Source: Phoronis australis
Lineage: Eukaryota > Phoronida > Phoronidae
NCBI GenBank assembly: GCA_002633005.1
Contig: NMRA01000441.1
Location: 141,995 to 205,994, forward strand
DNA length: 64,000 bases
Direction of reading: 5' to 3'
The notes under the pieces are model-generated. The model was not told the origin of the DNA, did no database searches, and worked only from the letters and a program-made list of their open reading frames with translations. This document shows positions 59,429-64,000 of this stretch, one piece after another. Numbering within the stretch: the first letter of the stretch is position 1; the number at the start of each line of letters is the position of its first letter. Position numbers and translations under genes: made by a program.

Positions 59429-62118
59429 TGTCAAAAACAAATGAACTTGAAAACAATGAAGCTTTGTTATGATAAGTCAAATCTCACGTGAAACTAATAT
59501 TCCGCATCCTTACACGTCACATCATATATTACCAATGAATTGCATGCCCGAAACAACTCTTTAATGAAGTTTAACTCCATAAAGAATCGACTTGATCATG
59601 CGACGTAACCTTTGATTCCAGTAATTGGGAAAAACGCGACGTTGACTTCTGAACGAAGTTGACTTCAAGACCAAACATCAGCGACGTTTCAGAGCATGAT
59701 TCAACGACGCGTCATTAACTACGGATTAGAATTTAGTTAGATGTAATCGCCAGGAGTTATCTAATACATTGATAATTAACTCAATGGCATATTATTGTGA
59801 CTTGTAGCTAATTCAAAGTGGACTAAATGAGTAACTTACGCAACTTTGAGAAAATTTCGAGTTAATAGTTCAGAAACAAAAACAGGGACGCAATTGCATT
59901 TAGCAATCTCCACGAGACAACAACTACGAACTACGTAAATATTCGATTCATTAATGTCACTTAACCAATTATCACCAAGTCCTTTGAACGCAATTAGCAC
60001 TTGTTTTCCAACAATTTTATAACGTTGGGGTCTACTGAAATTGAGTTTTTCCCCTTGAGGGGAACAACGTAAGTTACTGATAAGTACTGCGCATATTTTA
60101 TTTACAATCTTAATTCTTTCTTTCACTTGGAAATGTTTTTGAAACAAAAAAGAGCGCGTCACGACAGCGACAATTGCCCTGTTGCGTGAGACACGTAGAT
60201 ACGTAATTAAAAACATCAATATCTGATGCAGACAAATAGTGGTTACTTTCATCGAAGAATAGGGACGGGGGAGTTCAGGTCGGGTTATAGTGTTTTCAAA
60301 AACCGAACAGATGCGCACATTAAAGGCCCATTGGCCGAGTTGTTGGTAATTACATTATAAATACTCTCTAAATCAGTTTTTGAATGCGGTGAAGTTTAAA
60401 ATCAATGACCTTTCAACACGATTAAGTTTTGTTGCGTCAAGCTTTTAAAACTTACACAAGCGAAACGAAAAAGCGTACTCGGTTTTATGACCAAAAGTGC
60501 ATTTAGAGGGGGAATTTATTTTTGGGGTATGATTGACTTCTTTGGTCAGAGCTTTAAAATAGCAAAATCTGATGTTTTGTGATTTCAATATAAATCGCCG
60601 ATTCCTAAAAAAGGCAGCCAATCAAAGTTAACTGAAATCAAGGCGGCGATCACACCAGTTGTTTCGTTGCTAAGCACCGTGGAGTTGGTAGGGAGGGCAT
60701 GTGTAGTGTTGACCAAAATCGGCATGAGAAAGTCAACGACTAATCTCCTTAGTACATGTGAGAGAAAAAGAGGCAAAGAGCAGAAATTCGTTAAAGGAGT
60801 AACCTCTCAAAAATAAGCATTTGGAAATGAAATTGATCCTTGGACGGCCGTGGAACATTTTTAGAAATATCGAATTCAGTTAGGAAGACACTCGGGTGGC
60901 GAAGCGGGTTGCAGCAATACTCCGCCGTCTTCCAGAAACAGATTGACATTCGTACATATACTTACGAACAAGTTCAAGAGTAAACCTCAAATTCTTTTTG
61001 AAAAGCTCACAATTTTGAAAGTCTTTTACCAATCATGCCATTAAAATCTATCGCCGAGTTTCATATCGAATGATTTCTGACGGACAGTCGGCGGCATAAC
61101 TTACCAAATTCGCTTTTCTAAATGAGCAAACCCGCTCTGAAAACGCGATAACCTGACGATTACAAATTGTAACCAATGTTGCGATGCGTTTTTGGGGGGT
61201 GGTAACTATTATTAGAGTACTGTGCTGTTGGACATCATGCCTGAACTTTAAAATTAAGTGTAAGGCAAAGTGAACCTGCGACTAAGGCGGTAGCTGAAGG
61301 TCACGTGATTCAGCAGCCAGGGGAGTCTATGGTCACAGGCCTTGAGAAAACAAAATCAAAAGGCAAAGGATTCGCATAAGAAAATCGAAGCTTTTTTATG
61401 AAATGGCTTAAAACAACTTCTTACACGTCGTCTGAGATGAATTCGTGTAATTATTTTCAACTTCACGCAGTTTAGTCATGTTCCATTGCCGCCGATTATG
61501 TAACTTTAAAGGGACATTGTCGTTCTTTGGCCGAAAAAAGCTTTTTAAGATTATTTTTAGACGGCAGGGACCTGAATTAGAAAACAATAAAATCTGTTAT
61601 ATTTTTGAGCTTTTATTATAAATCCCCAATTATCGCCGATGTCGGCCAGACATTCGCTAAGATCATAGATTATAGACAACAGATTCGCAACTCCGGCATT
61701 TTCTTGTGCACTATCACAGAGGAGGCACTACTCTTCTAAATTATCTGTTTCAGTTTCCGGTTAGTGTATTGTGACGGGAAATTCTCTCTTCTATTTTACT
61801 GGCCAGCCCAACAAAAAAAATAATAATCTCGACATTGAAACGCTGTTCAAAGTCTTCCAAGAGTAGAACTGTTAGTATCGTGAGTACTTTTAACAATGCT
61901 ACAACCACCCGACCACACAACAGCCGACCATGGCTAGCAGACGAGGTACTTGCCGGAAACAATACCAGATAATCGAGACAGGTGTCGCTAGTGAATAATG
62001 ACGTAACGGCTTGTGCGTAAGACCACAGATTTCGCCCATTGAAAGTATGCGTAGTTGGCCATGTACTATATAGTCTATGCTGATATGAACACCCAGGTAA
62101 CCGCAGCTGTCATGTGTA

Positions 62119-62185
62119 GAGTGCGGTTTAGCTCGTCAGCAGAGTGTCAGGGATGGTTCGCGGTTCAAATCTGCACAGCTGCGGC
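62119..62185 (+). other. tRNA-like A-box/B-box pair, possible SINE head
   Basis: GGTTTAGCTCGTCAGCAGAGTG resembles a pol III A box and D arm, and CGCGGTTCAAATCTGCAC a B box. The spacing is too short for an intact anticodon arm, so it is not a functional tRNA. A tRNA-derived SINE is the guess. Confidence 0.3.
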
Positions 62186-62601
62186 TGATTTTACACAATC
62201 ACTTTTCTCGCCGATTGCGTCACTTAATGGAGAACTTGGAAGTAAACACGTTGTGACAACACGAGTAATTGAAAATGTCATAAGTATAAAAATAAATAAT
62301 CTGGGAAACCACAAACCACAGCATACATGATTCTAGTCTTGAATTCAAATTTAAAATGTCATGCTTGGGTAAACTCCGCCGATTCACAGTCGAAAGACCA
62401 AAATAAAACAAAAGAAAAACGCATACGGACATATTGATCACCGGGTTCATTCTTACAAAATCTTTCAAAATGGTTATTTTTATCTAGTTTCGTTACACTT
62501 TCATTACATTACAACACAGCGCATGTAGCACTGCTAACAGGAAAAATAAACTGAAGGTCATTGAAAGTTCAAATTGTGTGAATTGTTAATAGAATCAGTG
62601 A

Positions 62602-62958
62602 TGGATTTAAACCCACTTGACATGTTTCGGCGTTTGTTAGAACACCATCCTCAGAAGAAAAAACAGTGGCCATCTTGCTAGGCCCAACAACAAGTAATGA
62701 TACACAGACACAGTCAGTTACAGGAGAGTAACAGTAGACTAGACTAACAATGACAACTTGTGGTGTGCCAGTTGCCTATTGAGACTGGCTTACGCCAATT
62801 GATATGTAGAGCCTCGCGAATTTTTATCTCCTTTGTTGTTTATGCATGGTTTATTATAGCAAATCCATTGAAAAAGTATGGCTCTTAACAATGATTGGAG
62901 CTCTGCAGATGAATATTTAATAAATGCCGAAACACGTCAAGCCGTTTTAAATCCATCG
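62602..62958. mobile_element. Inverted-repeat element with GTTTCGGC...CATCCTCAG motif
   Basis: The left end GATGGATTTAAACCCACTTG then ACATGTTTCGGCG pairs with the right end CGCC-like ATGCCGAAACACGTCAAGCC then GTTTTAAATCCATCG. Just inside the left end is AACACCATCCTCAG. Such a TTTCGGC plus CATC.TCAG pair is typical of terminal repeats of Penelope-like and related retroelements (from memory of the families). No ORF is seen inside. Confidence 0.5.
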
Positions 62959-63099
62959 TTGTTTTAATTAACATATGCTACTACTTGCTATCCTGGAGAT
63001 GTGTGAATTGTGTATTTCCCACATTCTAAGTACCCTATTGCCCCGCCAATTGACCAATGGGTGGCAGTGCAGAACTGCGCTTATACATGTATGTGACAC

Positions 63100-63490
63100 T
63101 TAGGCGCATACGCCAATATGCGAGCCACTTCGGTACAAAAGGCCGCGAAAAGACAGTATTTTGGATACGGGCCCACAGGCCTAAAGGCGTGGCAATACGG
63201 TAATACAAAACTATTTACCAACTTTCTTGAAAATACGCCAAGCATCTCCTAAGATACAAAAGTAAACGTGAAAAATGCCATTAAGAGGCAAAACGGTAGT
63301 CAAAATGCGTGGGTCTTCATGCAAATTAATGTAATTGCCAGTGCAGGGTACATTGCCTGTGCTAATGCGAAACTTAGGCGCATGCACCAATATTCAAATC
63401 ACTTAGGCAAAACAGGCGTCATTTCGGATATAGGCCCATGGCCATACAGGCGCGGCAATAAGGTAAAAATAAATACGCTCAAGCAAATTT
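63100..63490 (+). repeat. Diverged direct duplication
   Basis: ACACTTAGGCGCATACGCCA with GGATACGGGCCCACAGGCCT (63100-63190) recurs as AAACTTAGGCGCATGCACCA with GGATATAGGCCCATGGCCAT (63368-63450). Each is followed by a GGCAATA.GGTAA stretch. The units are about 130 bases long. Confidence 0.6.
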
Positions 63491-64000
63491 CAACATGCTC
63501 CTTCAGCTGTGACTTTGTTGTCACTTGGACGCCAGGCATTTTTTCGCTTGGGGACCCGTAAAACCTACATACCATTTGCATTTCAAGCAGAAAACGAGGT
63601 CTTGGCGGATTTTATTAGCCATTCAGGAGCCCGATTGAAATATACAGCACGACCAGAGTGATCCGGAACACCTGGGATATTTTCATATCCTCAAATTTCC
63701 CCTTAGTGATGAATGTTATACATGCCCGTGTTCGAACAGACATACGGCCACTGATTCCCGTTTGAAAGTCACATGACTTGTAGTCGTATGTCCCTGGTAT
63801 GACCAAGATCGCAAATGAGCAAATAATGTTCACCTTTGAGGGAAAATTTGAAGCTTCGATAATACCCGAGGAGCCGGTGGGACTAGAGATTTATACAGAA
63901 GATCACTGGCTGCACCACATTCCGCAACGGAACATGCCTGCGAGTGAAAGCTTGTGAGATAACGACCTTTGTTATGCAAGCTATTTCTTGCGAAGACTTG

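Larger units (their letters stand above)
56754..64000. other. Probable presenilin intron, MITE-rich
   Basis: No upstream presenilin exon (for example the LGLGDF exon) was found on the minus strand. The stretch holds the self-nested MITE, a GGTCTC MITE, a Penelope-like-motif element and the duplication near 63.1-63.5 kb. The 160-codon minus ORF at 59836-60318 matches nothing known. Confidence 0.45.

Noticed and set aside
59836-60318. 160-codon minus-strand ORF, considered as an upstream presenilin exon
   Set aside because: It contains none of the presenilin motifs and no membrane pattern matching that family.
62119-62185. A functional tRNA gene
   Set aside because: The distance between the D-arm-like and T-arm-like parts leaves no room for an anticodon arm.
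1-64000. CRISPR arrays, bacterial operons, integrons or phage
   Set aside because: No regularly spaced repeats or prokaryotic gene density; the window is clearly an intron-bearing animal genome.

Overview
This is a eukaryotic, gene-poor window of an animal nuclear genome. It is AT-rich and has long introns with GT/AG boundaries, decayed retrotransposons and many short inverted-repeat (MITE-like) elements. The two recognisable conserved genes (sialate O-acetylesterase, presenilin), an eclosion-hormone-like cysteine pattern, and the mix of non-LTR, Ty3/gypsy and TTAA-type elements fit a marine invertebrate, possibly an invertebrate deuterostome. The species cannot be fixed from the sequence alone.

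Layout. 1-14.9 kb: no gene recognised. It holds MITEs, one copy of a TTAA-type element (about 1857-3281), several hairpins, and the wreck of a retroelement protein (about 10710-11265). 14.9-33.7 kb: a complete nine-exon sialate O-acetylesterase (SIAE) gene on the plus strand. All splice phases agree and the coding sequence is exactly 539 codons. Its introns carry two non-LTR retrotransposon remnants, a THAP-domain fragment on the opposite strand, a decayed Ty3/gypsy pol, and a second, full-length copy of the TTAA element in inverted orientation (30793-32475). 33.7-46.6 kb: repeats, a C2H2 zinc-finger relic (39597-40009) and an unassigned 142-codon ORF (44285-44713). 46642-46899: a small secreted cysteine-rich peptide precursor with a signal peptide, an Arg-Arg site and a cysteine pattern like eclosion hormone. 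46.9-56.6 kb: no gene seen. 56598-56753: the last coding exon of a presenilin gene on the minus strand. 56.8-64 kb: probably presenilin intron, rich in MITEs, including one element inserted in another copy of itself and a 0.36 kb element with a Penelope-like sequence motif.

The genes do not form a functional unit. SIAE is a secreted or lysosomal glycan esterase, the small peptide is a candidate hormone, and presenilin is the gamma-secretase protease. The mobile elements explain much of the intron and intergenic length.
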